From assembly GCA_024226735.1 (NCBI GenBank), contig JAAELL010000610.1, forward strand, positions 1 to 61,512: a stretch of DNA of 61,512 nt. Direction: 5' to 3'. Under the pieces are notes generated by a model. That model was not told the DNA's origin. It worked only from the letters and a program-made list of their open reading frames with translations, and searched no databases. How positions within the stretch are numbered: position 1 is the stretch's first letter; each line of letters starts with the position of its first letter. Both the position numbers and the translations under genes were made by a program. Origin of the DNA: a bacterium. Its GTDB lineage: Bacteria; Planctomycetota; UBA1135; GCA-002686595. Below are positions 16,875 to 25,988 of the stretch, one piece after another.

Positions 16875-17981
16875 ATGACACACGCCGCCCCTATCGCAGC
16901 CTTCCTGACCCTCCTCCCCATCGTCTTCCGCGCCGACCAGACCGACGCGGCCTCGATCGCCCTGGCCGAGCGCTTCGACGCGACCGTGATGTTCGTGGGC
17001 GACGGCTGTGGGACCCTGATCGACGAGCGCTGGATCCTGACGGCCGCACACGTCGCGCGCGGACTGTCGCCCTTCTCCCCCCGCATTCGCGTTGGCGAAA
17101 AGGAGTACCGCGTCCGCCGCAGCTTCTATCATCCCGAGTCCGCGAGCGACGGGCAGCGCCCCCCGCGCGTCGATCTCGCGCTCGTCGAGCTGGCCGAGGA
17201 GGTGAAGGGAGTCAAGCCCGTGCGCATGTACGAACGGGACGACGAGACCGGCCAGGACGTGTTCGTCGTCGGCTACGGCGACTTCGGGCCGGCCGGCAAG
17301 CGCTTGACCTACACCGACGGCAAGCGCCGCGCTGCGACCAACACCGTCGACCGGGCCCAGCGCGGGCGACTCGTGATCGACTTCGATGCTCCGCCCGACG
17401 GGACGTCGCTCGAGGGGGTCGGAGCTCCCGGCGACAGCGGTGGATCTCTGTACATCGAATCGGAGAAGGGTCTGTTCCTCGCGGGCGTGAGCTCGGCGTC
17501 GATGGGCGGGCCGCCCGAGAGCTACGGGGTGATCGACCTCTACACGCGCGTCTCGGAGTTCACGGACTGGATCGAGAAGACGCGCAAGGCAGCGGCGGAC
17601 ACGCCCGGCGGTGGACCCGAGATCCGCGAGCTCGCGCAGGGCTTCCCCAAGGAGGCGCGTGGGGAGCTGATCGCTGCCTTCTTTGCCTGCTTCGGGGACG
17701 ACGAGGCCATGGCGACGTTCGGCACGAAGCACCGCTCGAAGGATGCGCTCAGGCGCAACCCTGGCGGAGCGTTCGCCGCGCGCATGTCGCGCCTCGCGGA
17801 GGAGCTCGGAGCGCTCACGCCCAAGCGCGTCGCCCTGATCGGACCCGAGCGCTGGGTCGTCCTGACCGAGACCGCCAAGGACGGCTGGCGCGCGGTGCAC
17901 TTCCGGTTCGCGGTGGAGGAAAGTGTCGTTCGGCTGATGGACCTGGGGATGCGCCGCGAGTCCGCGCCCGCGGAGAAGTGA
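16875..17981 (+). CDS. Trypsin-like (S1) serine protease with C-terminal extension
   Basis: The 368-residue protein has a signal-like N-terminus (MTHAAPIAAFLTLLPIVF) and an S1-family protease domain with a complete catalytic triad: H59 in TAAH, D100 in VDLALVE and S188 in GDSGGS. It is likely exported. Residues about 240-368 form a C-terminal extension without a motif I recognise (ELIAAFFACFGDDEAM and VALIGPERWVVLTET). It is divergent from a winged-helix regulator, which may control it, and runs tail-to-tail against nuoN, ending one base before the nuoN stop. Confidence 0.85.
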   Translation: MTHAAPIAAFLTLLPIVFRADQTDAASIALAERFDATVMFVGDGCGTLIDERWILTAAHVARGLSPFSPRIRVGEKEYRVRRSFYHPESASDGQRPPRVDLALVELAEEVKGVKPVRMYERDDETGQDVFVVGYGDFGPAGKRLTYTDGKRRAATNTVDRAQRGRLVIDFDAPPDGTSLEGVGAPGDSGGSLYIESEKGLFLAGVSSASMGGPPESYGVIDLYTRVSEFTDWIEKTRKAAADTPGGGPEIRELAQGFPKEARGELIAAFFACFGDDEAMATFGTKHRSKDALRRNPGGAFAARMSRLAEELGALTPKRVALIGPERWVVLTETAKDGWRAVHFRFAVEESVVRLMDLGMRRESAPAEK

Positions 17982-19499
17982 TCAGCGTGCCGCCAGCAAG
18001 TCCATGCTGCTCGAGGTCCACTCGAGCAGCGGCGTCGCCCACAGGCCGAAGACAACGGTCAAGCCGGCCATCGCGACCAGGAAACCGGTCATGGCCGGCT
18101 GCGGCTGCGCGGTCTCTTCCGACGGCTTCATCAGGAACAGGTGCTTGGCGACCCGCACGTAGTAGAAGAGGCTGATGACGGAGTTGATCAAAAGGCAGAT
18201 GATCAGCCAGTTGATCCCCTTGTCCCACGCGGCGTAGATCAGCGTCATCTTGCCGTAGAAGCCGACGGACGGCGGCAGGCCGGTCAGGCTGATGAGGAAC
18301 ACGACCATCGAGATCGAGATCAGCGGGGCGCGGTAGCCCATGCCGTTGAGCGACTCGAAGGTCTCCTTCCCGGTCACGCCGTGGAAGTAGAGCAGGAACC
18401 CGAACGCGCCCAGGTTCATGAAGTAGTACGCCGCGAGGTACAGCATCGCCGCGTCGAACCCGGCCTTGTCCATCGCGACGACGCCGACGAGGATGTAGCC
18501 GGCGTGGGCGACCGATGAGTAGGCGAGCATGCGCTTGACGCTCTCCTGGCGCAGCGCGGCGAGGTTGCCGATCGTCATCGTGACGGCGGCGAGCACCGCG
18601 ACCAGCTGGCCGACCTGCAGGCCGTAGGCCGCAACCGCCTCCTGGGTCCCCGGCGACATGAACAGAACGCCAATGAAGCGCAGGAGGGCGCCGAAGCCGG
18701 CGGCCTTCGAGGCGACCGCGAGGAACGTCGTAACCGGCGTTGGCGCGCCCTCGTAGACGTCGGGCGCCCAGAAGTGGAACGGCGCGACCGAGATCTTGTA
18801 CGAGAAGCCGCCCAGGATCAGGACCATCGCCGCGGCGACCGCGCCGGGGCTGTCGGTGACGGCAGCGGCGAGGCTCACCGTGTGCCCCTCACCGACCGCG
18901 CCGGCGACACCGGCCATGACCTTGAGGTTCAAGGTGCCGGTCAAGCCGTAGAGCAAGCTCACCCCGTACACCATCACGCCCGCGGAGAGCCCGCCGAAGA
19001 CGATGTACTTCATCGCCGCCTCGGCCGAGCGCTTCTCACCCTTGTGGAAGCCGGCCAGGGAGTAGCTGGAGAGCGAGAGCAGCTCGAGGCCGAGCACCAA
19101 CAACAACAGGTTGTTCGTGCCGACCATGAAGAAGATGCCGATGCCCGCGCCGAGCAACAGGAAGTAGTACTCCCCGATGTGCGTGCTCTTCTCGCGCCGA
19201 TCGCTCATCACGAAGAAGATCACGACCGCCAGCGCGCCGCAGGTGAACAGCTTGAAGAAGTTCCCGAACTTGTCGACCGCGACCAAACCGAAGGCGGTCG
19301 CCGGCTGGTCGTTGAATGCGGCGACGAGTTGGAAGGCCGTCAGCGCGAGACCGCCGAGCGACACCAGGGCGATCGCCGTCATGTTGCGCCCGCGGCCGAG
19401 CAGGTCCATGACAAGGATCACTAGCGACACCGTAACGAGCGTGATCTCCGGGCTGAGCAGCCGGAATCCCTCGAGGTGCAGGTCGGTGAGTGCGAACAC
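17982..19499 (-). CDS. nuoN: NADH-quinone oxidoreductase subunit N
   Basis: NuoN is one of the three antiporter-like proton-pumping subunits in the membrane arm of respiratory complex I. The 505-residue product is polytopic and has the family region (LGLELLSLSSYSLAGFHKGEKRSAEAAMKY) and LAYSSVAHAGYIL, with the conserved pumping-channel glutamate and lysines in context. It starts with GTG at 19499, 27 bp after the nuoM stop codon, and is the last gene of the cluster. Confidence 0.95.
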   Translation of the reverse strand: MFALTDLHLEGFRLLSPEITLVTVSLVILVMDLLGRGRNMTAIALVSLGGLALTAFQLVAAFNDQPATAFGLVAVDKFGNFFKLFTCGALAVVIFFVMSDRREKSTHIGEYYFLLLGAGIGIFFMVGTNNLLLLVLGLELLSLSSYSLAGFHKGEKRSAEAAMKYIVFGGLSAGVMVYGVSLLYGLTGTLNLKVMAGVAGAVGEGHTVSLAAAVTDSPGAVAAAMVLILGGFSYKISVAPFHFWAPDVYEGAPTPVTTFLAVASKAAGFGALLRFIGVLFMSPGTQEAVAAYGLQVGQLVAVLAAVTMTIGNLAALRQESVKRMLAYSSVAHAGYILVGVVAMDKAGFDAAMLYLAAYYFMNLGAFGFLLYFHGVTGKETFESLNGMGYRAPLISISMVVFLISLTGLPPSVGFYGKMTLIYAAWDKGINWLIICLLINSVISLFYYVRVAKHLFLMKPSEETAQPQPAMTGFLVAMAGLTVVFGLWATPLLEWTSSSMDLLAAR

Positions 19500-19526
19500 G
19501 GGATCGTTCTCCGCTGGTTGCCGGGG

Positions 19527-21044
19527 TCAGATCGAGGAGCCGAGCTGACGCATCAGCTGGACGATCGACGAGTCCATCCAGTCGAGCAACAGGAACGGCG
19601 CGACGCCGAGCAGGATGCACAGGATCAGGAGGGGGGCGAGGGAGAAGACCTCCCGCGCTGTGATGTCCTTGTAGTCCTTGTACTTCTCGTTGAGCGGGCC
19701 GAGGAACACGCGCTGGAGGGCCCAGAGAATGTAGGCCGCGGTGAGCACCACGCCGACGCACGAGATCAGGACGAGGATCTGGAAGCGCGTATCGGCGGAC
19801 TGGAACGAACCGACAAGCGTCATGAACTCGGACACGAACCCGGCCATGCCCGGCAGTCCGAGCGAGGCGAAGAACGCCACGGTCGAGAGCGCCCAGTAGC
19901 GCGGCATCGATTGTGCGATGCCTCCGAAGGCGTTCAGGTCGCGGTGGTGGGCGCGGTCGTAGATAACGCCGACGACGAGGAAGCAGGCGGCGGAGCTCGT
20001 TCCGTGGTTGAACATCTGCAGCGCCGCGCCGTTCATCCCCCACTCCGTCAGGGCCGCCATGCCGAGCAGCACGAAGCCCATGTGGCTGACCGAGGAGTAG
20101 GCCACCATCTTCTTGAAGTCCGACTGACCCAGCGCGACGTACGCGCCGTAGACGATCGCGATCACCCCGATGACCCCTAGCGTGAACGCGAAGGTCGTGA
20201 ACGCGTCCGGCACGATCGGGAAGCAGGCGCGGATCAGCCCGTAGCCGCCGAGCTTGAGCAGGATGCCGGCGAGGATGACCGAGATCGGCGTCGGCGCCTC
20301 GACGTGGGCGTCGGGCAGCCACGTGTGGAACGGGAAGGCCGGGATCTTGATCGCGAACGCGACGTAGAGGAACCAGAACACCCACGTGGTGAACTTCATT
20401 CCGAGCAGCGCCGGGCCGGTGAAGCCGCCCTCGCCGCCGATGCGGACCAGCTCGGGGATCGAGAATGTGCCCGTGTCGAGCCGCATCGCGATGACCGCGA
20501 CGAGCATCAGGACCGAGCCCGCCAGGGTGTACAGGAAGAACTTGATCGCCGCGTACTCACGCCGCGGACCACCCCAGATGCCGATCAGGAAGTACATCGG
20601 CAGGAGCATCACTTCCCAGAACACGTAGAACAGGAAGTAGTCGAGCGAGATGAACACGCCGAGGATCCCCACCTCGAGCAGCATCAAGAGCGCGTAGTAG
20701 CCCTTCGACACGCGCGGCACCGACTCACTGGCCGGTATCGCGATGAAGAGCAACAGCGTCGTCAACCACACCAGGGGCAGCGACAGACCGTCGATGCCCA
20801 CGTGGTAGTTGATCTTCATCAACGGGATCCACTCGGCGAAGTGCACGAGCTGGAACTCGGATGTCCCCTTCTGGAACGATCCGAAGTACACCTGCGTCGC
20901 GAGGACGAGCGGGATGAACGTCGCGATGCCGCAGATGCCCTTGATCAGGGACAAGTTCTGCTTCGGCGCGCACAGCACCGCCACCATTCCGATGAACGGA
21001 ATGAAGGTGATCCAGGTGAGGATTGTGGACGTGGTCTCAGGCAT
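19527..21044 (-). CDS. nuoM: NADH-quinone oxidoreductase subunit M
   Basis: NuoM is an antiporter-like proton-translocating subunit of complex I. The 505-residue polytopic protein shows FWEVMLLPMYFLIGIWGGPRR with the conserved channel glutamate, the FHTWLPDAHVEAPTP motif and VAYSSVSHMGFVLLG, all diagnostic of NuoM. Its length is normal. It starts 54 bp after nuoL and runs straight into nuoN. Confidence 0.95.
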   Translation of the reverse strand: MPETTSTILTWITFIPFIGMVAVLCAPKQNLSLIKGICGIATFIPLVLATQVYFGSFQKGTSEFQLVHFAEWIPLMKINYHVGIDGLSLPLVWLTTLLLFIAIPASESVPRVSKGYYALLMLLEVGILGVFISLDYFLFYVFWEVMLLPMYFLIGIWGGPRREYAAIKFFLYTLAGSVLMLVAVIAMRLDTGTFSIPELVRIGGEGGFTGPALLGMKFTTWVFWFLYVAFAIKIPAFPFHTWLPDAHVEAPTPISVILAGILLKLGGYGLIRACFPIVPDAFTTFAFTLGVIGVIAIVYGAYVALGQSDFKKMVAYSSVSHMGFVLLGMAALTEWGMNGAALQMFNHGTSSAACFLVVGVIYDRAHHRDLNAFGGIAQSMPRYWALSTVAFFASLGLPGMAGFVSEFMTLVGSFQSADTRFQILVLISCVGVVLTAAYILWALQRVFLGPLNEKYKDYKDITAREVFSLAPLLILCILLGVAPFLLLDWMDSSIVQLMRQLGSSI

Positions 21045-21098
21045 GAGGCTGGGGGAGAAGCCGACTGGGGATGAGGCTCCGGAACCGATCGAGATCGA

Positions 21099-23309
21099 TC
21101 AGGTGAGGATGTGCACCGCCGCGATGAGGATGCCGCCGGCGACGGCGAATGAGATGTACTGCTGGATGCGGCCCGTCTGGAACAAGCGCGCGACCGAGCC
21201 GAAGGCCTGGGTCGTGTAGCCGACCCAGTTGACCGCTCCGTCGACAATGTACTTGTCGATCCAGGAGCAGATGTAGCCGAGGATCTTGCCGATCCGGCCG
21301 ACGAGCAGGACGAGGCCATCGACGAGCTTCTCGTCGATCCACTTCTGGACCCGCGAGAGCCACATCGTGCCCTTGATGACGGAGCCGTCGACGGCCTCGT
21401 CGATGTAGTACTTGTCGCGCACGACGTCGTAGCCGAAACCGAGCGCGCCTGTGATGCGTGCGGGGTCGACCTTGCGCTTGTAGTAGAGGAGCCAGGCGCC
21501 GAAGAGGCCGAGTGAGAGAACGAGCAGGGAAATGCCGAGCGCCCAGTAGTGGGCGCCGTGCACAGCGTGTTCGTAATGTTCGGTTCCGGCGGCGACGATC
21601 GCGGAGTCCAGCACGTACTGGCCGTCGACGAGATGGTACGGGTTGTACCGGTCGACGATCATGTTCGCCGCCATCGGGTCGAACACGCCGCCGTACATCG
21701 TCTTCCAGTCGACGAGTTGGGTGAACCAGGTTCCGTGGTGGCCCTGCGCGAGCGGATCGGTCGGATGCAACAGCCAGAAGTGACCGCCGAAGAGTCCGAG
21801 CGCCGCTAGCGCCATCAGCGAAACGGTCATCGGCCACGGCGACTCGTGCGCGTGATCGTGGATGTGATGATCGCGCGGCTCACCGAAGAACGTCATGAAG
21901 ATGAGCCGGAACATGTAGAACGTCGTCAACATGGCCGCCAGGGACAGGGCGACGATGGACAACGCGCTCGCGCCCCGGAACTGAGTGAACAGGTTCCCGA
22001 GCGTTCCCTGCAAGATGCGGTCCTTCGAGAAGAACCCGCTGAACAGCGGCATGCCCGCGATCGCGAGCGTGCACACGGTCATGCACACGAACGTGATGGG
22101 CATCTTGGTGCGCAGCCCGCCCATCTTGCGCATGTCCTGCTCGTGATGGCAGCCGTGGATCACCGAGCCCGCCGACAGGAACAGGCACGCCTTGAAGAAG
22201 GCGTGCGTCACCATGTGGAACAGGCCGGCGACGAGCCCGAGCCCGCCGGTGCCAATCGCAGCGACCATGAACCCGAGCTGGGAGATGGTCGAGTAGGCGA
22301 GCACCCCCTTGATGTCGTTCACGGTGCAGCCGATCGTCGCCGCGAACAGCGCCGTGAACGCACCCACCGCCGTGACGATCGCGAGGACCTCGGGCGACAT
22401 CATCGGGAACGTGCGGCCGAGCAGGAACACTCCGGCCGCGACCATCGTCGCGGCGTGGATCATGGCGGACACCGGCGTCGGGCCCTCCATCGCGTCCGGC
22501 AGCCAGATGTGCAGCGGGAACTGGGCCGACTTGCCGACCGTACCGCCGAAGATGAAGAAGCCCCCGACGGTCATCCACATCGGGTACTCACCGCCGTTGC
22601 GCGCGACCTCTTCGGCCGACAGGCGCCACAGCTCGGTGAACTGGAAGGTCTGGAACTTCCAGTAGAAGAGCGCCATCCCGAACAGAAGGCAGGTGTCGCC
22701 GACGCGCGTCGTCAGGAACGCCTTCTTGCACGCAGCCGCGGCGTGGGTGATGCGCGGGCTGTCCGGGTCTTGGGCAAAGTGCCCGATGAGCAGGTAGCTC
22801 ATCAGTCCCATCAGCTCCCAGAAGATGAACAGGAACATGATGTTGTCGGACAACACCAGCCCCAGCATCGCGAACGTGAACAGCGAGATGTTCGCGAAGA
22901 AGATGTGGTAGCGCCGGTCCCCGTTCATGTACCCCAACGAGAAGAGGTGCACGAAGAACGAGACGACGCCGACGACCATCAGCATCGCCGCGCCGAGGCC
23001 GTCGTACATGATCCCGGCCACTAGGTTGAAGCCAGGCGCCTTCTCGGCGCTCGAGTACAACCAGCCGAAGATCGGCCCGCCTTCCTTCGCGGACTCGTGC
23101 AGGAGTGCCGCGTTGCCCGGCGACGGCTCGAAGCCGATCGCCTTGGTGAGGAACATGTAGACCGTGATGCACATCACGACGAACATGCCCCCGGTCAACA
23201 TCCAGTCGCCTTTGCGCGGCAGATGGCGGCCGAAGAAGATCTGGATCACGTATCCGACGATCGGGATCGCCGGGACCGCGAGCAGCAGCTTGTAGTCGAA
23301 GAGTTCCAT
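21099..23309 (-). CDS. nuoL: NADH-quinone oxidoreductase subunit L
   Basis: NuoL is the distal antiporter-like pump of complex I with the long lateral helix. The 736-residue product has FWELMGLMSYLLIGHF, HIWLPDAMEGPTPVSAMIHAATMV and the HEQDMRKMGG motif. It is longer than the roughly 610-residue E. coli protein, the extra length lying in the C-terminal third (a His-rich loop, HHIHDHAHE, and a long segment before the last helices). It begins 13 bp after nuoK. Confidence 0.95.
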   Translation of the reverse strand: MELFDYKLLLAVPAIPIVGYVIQIFFGRHLPRKGDWMLTGGMFVVMCITVYMFLTKAIGFEPSPGNAALLHESAKEGGPIFGWLYSSAEKAPGFNLVAGIMYDGLGAAMLMVVGVVSFFVHLFSLGYMNGDRRYHIFFANISLFTFAMLGLVLSDNIMFLFIFWELMGLMSYLLIGHFAQDPDSPRITHAAAACKKAFLTTRVGDTCLLFGMALFYWKFQTFQFTELWRLSAEEVARNGGEYPMWMTVGGFFIFGGTVGKSAQFPLHIWLPDAMEGPTPVSAMIHAATMVAAGVFLLGRTFPMMSPEVLAIVTAVGAFTALFAATIGCTVNDIKGVLAYSTISQLGFMVAAIGTGGLGLVAGLFHMVTHAFFKACLFLSAGSVIHGCHHEQDMRKMGGLRTKMPITFVCMTVCTLAIAGMPLFSGFFSKDRILQGTLGNLFTQFRGASALSIVALSLAAMLTTFYMFRLIFMTFFGEPRDHHIHDHAHESPWPMTVSLMALAALGLFGGHFWLLHPTDPLAQGHHGTWFTQLVDWKTMYGGVFDPMAANMIVDRYNPYHLVDGQYVLDSAIVAAGTEHYEHAVHGAHYWALGISLLVLSLGLFGAWLLYYKRKVDPARITGALGFGYDVVRDKYYIDEAVDGSVIKGTMWLSRVQKWIDEKLVDGLVLLVGRIGKILGYICSWIDKYIVDGAVNWVGYTTQAFGSVARLFQTGRIQQYISFAVAGGILIAAVHILT

Positions 23310-23322
23310 CGAAGAGACGCGG

Positions 23323-23628
23323 CTACTCGCGCAGGAGGTCGACCTCGGAGGGCTTGATCGTGTGGAACAGGTGGAAGACGTTGAGGACGATGGCCAGCGC
23401 CACCGCCGCCTCCGCCGCGGCCAGGATGATGATGAAGATCACGAAGATGCGGCCCTCGAGCCCGTCCCCGTTGTACCGGCCGAACGCAGCGAAGTTGATG
23501 CTGGCCGAGTTCAGGATCATCTCGATGCCCATCAGCACGTAGATGATGTTGCGGCGGCTGACGATGCAGATGACACCCAGCGCGAACAGGGCGACCGATA
23601 CCGCGACGTAGGCTCCGACGGGAATCAT
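23323..23628 (-). CDS. nuoK: NADH-quinone oxidoreductase subunit K
   Basis: NuoK is a small three-helix subunit of the complex I membrane arm. The 101-residue product starts MIPVGAYVAVSVALFALG and has the conserved GIEMILNSASINF segment with its channel glutamate and a second glutamate in AAAEAAVALAIV. The start at 23628 overlaps the nuoJ stop codon (ATGA), and the length then matches the family. Confidence 0.95.
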   Translation of the reverse strand: MIPVGAYVAVSVALFALGVICIVSRRNIIYVLMGIEMILNSASINFAAFGRYNGDGLEGRIFVIFIIILAAAEAAVALAIVLNVFHLFHTIKPSEVDLLRE

Positions 23629-24257
23629 GCCCTCTCCTCCATCTGCCCCTCTTGCAACTGAAAGTCGCCCGTGCGTCGGCGCGCGATGTAGACCGCCGCG
23701 ACGAGCGCCACGGTCAACAGGTACGCCGCCAGCTCGAATGCGACCACGTATTGCTCGGGGTGCAGGAAGGCGATCCCGATGTCGCGCGCCTTCGTCTCCA
23801 TCGCCGGCAGCTCGTCGGGCGAGGCGGCCCAGGAGCCGACCTTGCCGCCGACGCGCACGGCGACGAAAGCGAAGCCGCCTCCGATGATCGCGGTGGCCCA
23901 ACCGATGCGCGTCAACTTGCGCTCGCCCATGTCAGGCGGCGTGAGCATGACCCCGAACAGGATCAATGCCAGGATGCCGCCGACGTAGATGAGGATCTGC
24001 GCCATCGCGAGGAAGTCGGCGCCGAGCAGGGCGAAGAAGCCCGCGACGCCGGTGAAAGTCGCCATCAGCGCGAACGCCGAGCGTACGACCGAGCGCTCCC
24101 AGATGCAGACGAGTGCGCCGGCGAGCGTGAGGAAGGCGAAGAGCGCGAACGCGAGGCCCGCGGGCCCCCAGCTCGACAGGCCCGCGCCCATGGCGCCGAG
24201 GCCGGCGAGCGCGACGATCGTGTAGAAACCACGCTGCAAAAGGACGTCTTGGTTCAC
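23625..24257 (-). CDS. nuoJ: NADH-quinone oxidoreductase subunit J
   Basis: NuoJ is the polytopic complex I subunit whose third helix couples quinone chemistry to proton pumping. The 210-residue product has five predicted helices and the typical AQILIYVGGILALILFGVML stretch. It overlaps nuoI by 4 bp at its start and nuoK by 4 bp at its end. Confidence 0.93.
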   Translation of the reverse strand: MNQDVLLQRGFYTIVALAGLGAMGAGLSSWGPAGLAFALFAFLTLAGALVCIWERSVVRSAFALMATFTGVAGFFALLGADFLAMAQILIYVGGILALILFGVMLTPPDMGERKLTRIGWATAIIGGGFAFVAVRVGGKVGSWAASPDELPAMETKARDIGIAFLHPEQYVVAFELAAYLLTVALVAAVYIARRRTGDFQLQEGQMEERA

Positions 24258-24823
24258 TCGTCGCCTCCGGTTCCGGCTCCGGCCGCTTCGGGCTCGTCCG
24301 CGTCCTTCTCGGTATCCGCCTTCTTGGCGGCCGCTGCGGCCTTGGCCTTCTCCTTGGCGGCCTTCTTCGCCTGGGCCTCACGCATGCGGATGCGAGCACC
24401 GCGGCCCATGCCCTGGAACGAGAGCAGGTCGTGGTTCAGCTCGGAGCGGTCGTAGGTGACCAGCGCGAACTCGGTGCCCATGTGGATGCAGTCCTTGGGG
24501 CACGGGTAGACGCACAGCTCGCAGAACATGCACTTCTGGTAGTCGAGCGTGAAGGCGACCCACTCGAGCTCCTTGCCGTGCCGGATCGCATCCATCTCGA
24601 TGCAGTCGATCGGGCACGCGCGCGCGCAGGCGAGGCAGTTGATGCACTTCTCCTGCTCGAGGTAGTGGATGCCGCGGTAGCGATCGGGGATCGGCAGACG
24701 CTCGTCGGGGTACTGCACCGTGATGGGCTTCTGCATCAGGTACTTGCCCGTGATCCTCATCCCGATCGCGGTCGTTTTCAGAGCGTCCCAGACGTTCTGG
24801 AAGTATTCCTTGGTGCTGACCAT
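24254..24823 (-). CDS. nuoI: NADH-quinone oxidoreductase subunit I (2x[4Fe-4S])
   Basis: NuoI carries clusters N6a and N6b that feed electrons to N2 in complex I. Two four-cysteine motifs are complete: C60-C63-C66-C70 and C98-C101-C104-C108. The core ends near residue 150. A lysine/alanine-rich then acidic tail of about 35 residues follows (AKEKAKAAAAAKKADTEKD), which most NuoI proteins lack and which is probably disordered. The start is 4 bp past the nuoH stop. Confidence 0.95.
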   Translation of the reverse strand: MVSTKEYFQNVWDALKTTAIGMRITGKYLMQKPITVQYPDERLPIPDRYRGIHYLEQEKCINCLACARACPIDCIEMDAIRHGKELEWVAFTLDYQKCMFCELCVYPCPKDCIHMGTEFALVTYDRSELNHDLLSFQGMGRGARIRMREAQAKKAAKEKAKAAAAAKKADTEKDADEPEAAGAGTGGDE

Positions 24824-24827
24824 GGCT

Positions 24828-25988
24828 CTAGAACAGAAGGCTCTTGACCGCCTCCGAAACGGCGGCGATGAGAACGCACAGGAGCGCGAGCGGAGTGAGG
24901 TACTTGTACCCCATCGTCATCACCTGATCGATGCGCACGCGCGGCAGAGTCCAGCGCAGCCACATCATCAGGAACACGCCCGCGAAGGCCTTGATCACGA
25001 GGGTGACGAAGCACACCGCGCCGAAGAAGATGCCGCCCTCGACGCCCGCGGAGCGCAGCGCCCAGGTCGCCGGCGACTCGAAGCCACCGAACCAGAACAT
25101 CGCGGCGATGACGCTCATCAGGAACATCGCGGCGTACTCCTCCATGAAGAAGAACGACCAGCGGATGCCCGAGTACTCGGTCAAGAAGCCCGCGACCAGC
25201 TCCGACTCCGCCTCGGGCAGGTCGAAGGGCGCGCGCTTGGTCTCGGCGAGCGCGGCGATCCAGAAGATGACGAAGGCCGGCAGGTTGGCGGGGTTCGTGA
25301 AGATCGCCCACTTCATGCCGAACCAGTCGCTCTGCAGCGCCGAGGCGTCGAGCAGGCTGAACGTGCCGAGCGTGATCAGGGGCGCCATGAGCGCGAGCCC
25401 GAGCGGGATCTCGTACGCGATGACCTGCGCGGCCTCGCGCATCGCGCCGTACAGCGACCACTTCGAGTTCGACGCCCAACCGGCCATGATGACGCCGATC
25501 GTGGTCGTCGAGCCGAGGGCGAGGATCATGAAGATCCCCAGGTCCATGCGCGCGAAGTAGAAGTCGTACGAGATCGGGAACGCGACGAGCGCGCCGAAGA
25601 TACTCGCGAGCACGATGCCGGGCGCGATGATGAAGAGCACGCGGTCGGCGCCCGTGGGGATCATGTCCTCCTTCATGAGGAGCTTGACCCCGTCCGCGAT
25701 CGTCTGCGCCCAACCGTGCCAACCGCCCGCGTACATCGGGCCGAGGCGGCACTGCATGTGACCGGAGACCTTGCGCTCCATCCACACCGAGTACATCGCG
25801 ATCAGCGAGACGATCCCGATCAGGATCCCGACGCCCGCGCCGACGGCATGCAGCGCGACGATCCAGTCGGGGATCCACTCGGGCGGGCCGATCTTGTTGA
25901 CGAGATCGAGCAGCGCGTTTCCACCCGGATTGGGCGTCGTCGCGACTTGTTCTTGGGGTAGCGCGGTCAGCGCCAGGGGCGGAGTCAT
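24828..25988 (-). CDS. nuoH: NADH-quinone oxidoreductase subunit H
   Basis: NuoH forms the quinone entry chamber of complex I. The 386-residue polytopic protein has the conserved loops ADGVKLLMKEDMIP, SKWSLYGAMREAAQVIAYEI and RAPFDLPEAESELVAG, which carry the charged residues lining the quinone path. Length is normal for the family. It overlaps the end of nuoD by 4 bp. Confidence 0.95.
   Translation of the reverse strand: MTPPLALTALPQEQVATTPNPGGNALLDLVNKIGPPEWIPDWIVALHAVGAGVGILIGIVSLIAMYSVWMERKVSGHMQCRLGPMYAGGWHGWAQTIADGVKLLMKEDMIPTGADRVLFIIAPGIVLASIFGALVAFPISYDFYFARMDLGIFMILALGSTTTIGVIMAGWASNSKWSLYGAMREAAQVIAYEIPLGLALMAPLITLGTFSLLDASALQSDWFGMKWAIFTNPANLPAFVIFWIAALAETKRAPFDLPEAESELVAGFLTEYSGIRWSFFFMEEYAAMFLMSVIAAMFWFGGFESPATWALRSAGVEGGIFFGAVCFVTLVIKAFAGVFLMMWLRWTLPRVRIDQVMTMGYKYLTPLALLCVLIAAVSEAVKSLLF

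Noticed and set aside
21846..23024. Long Arg/His/Glu-rich plus-strand frame inside nuoL
   Set aside because: High-GC antisense frame opposite a gene with unmistakable NuoL motifs.
23020..23030. CCACTAG inside nuoL, resembling the palindromic element terminus
   Set aside because: Only seven bases match and the site is within conserved coding sequence; no partner arm is near.
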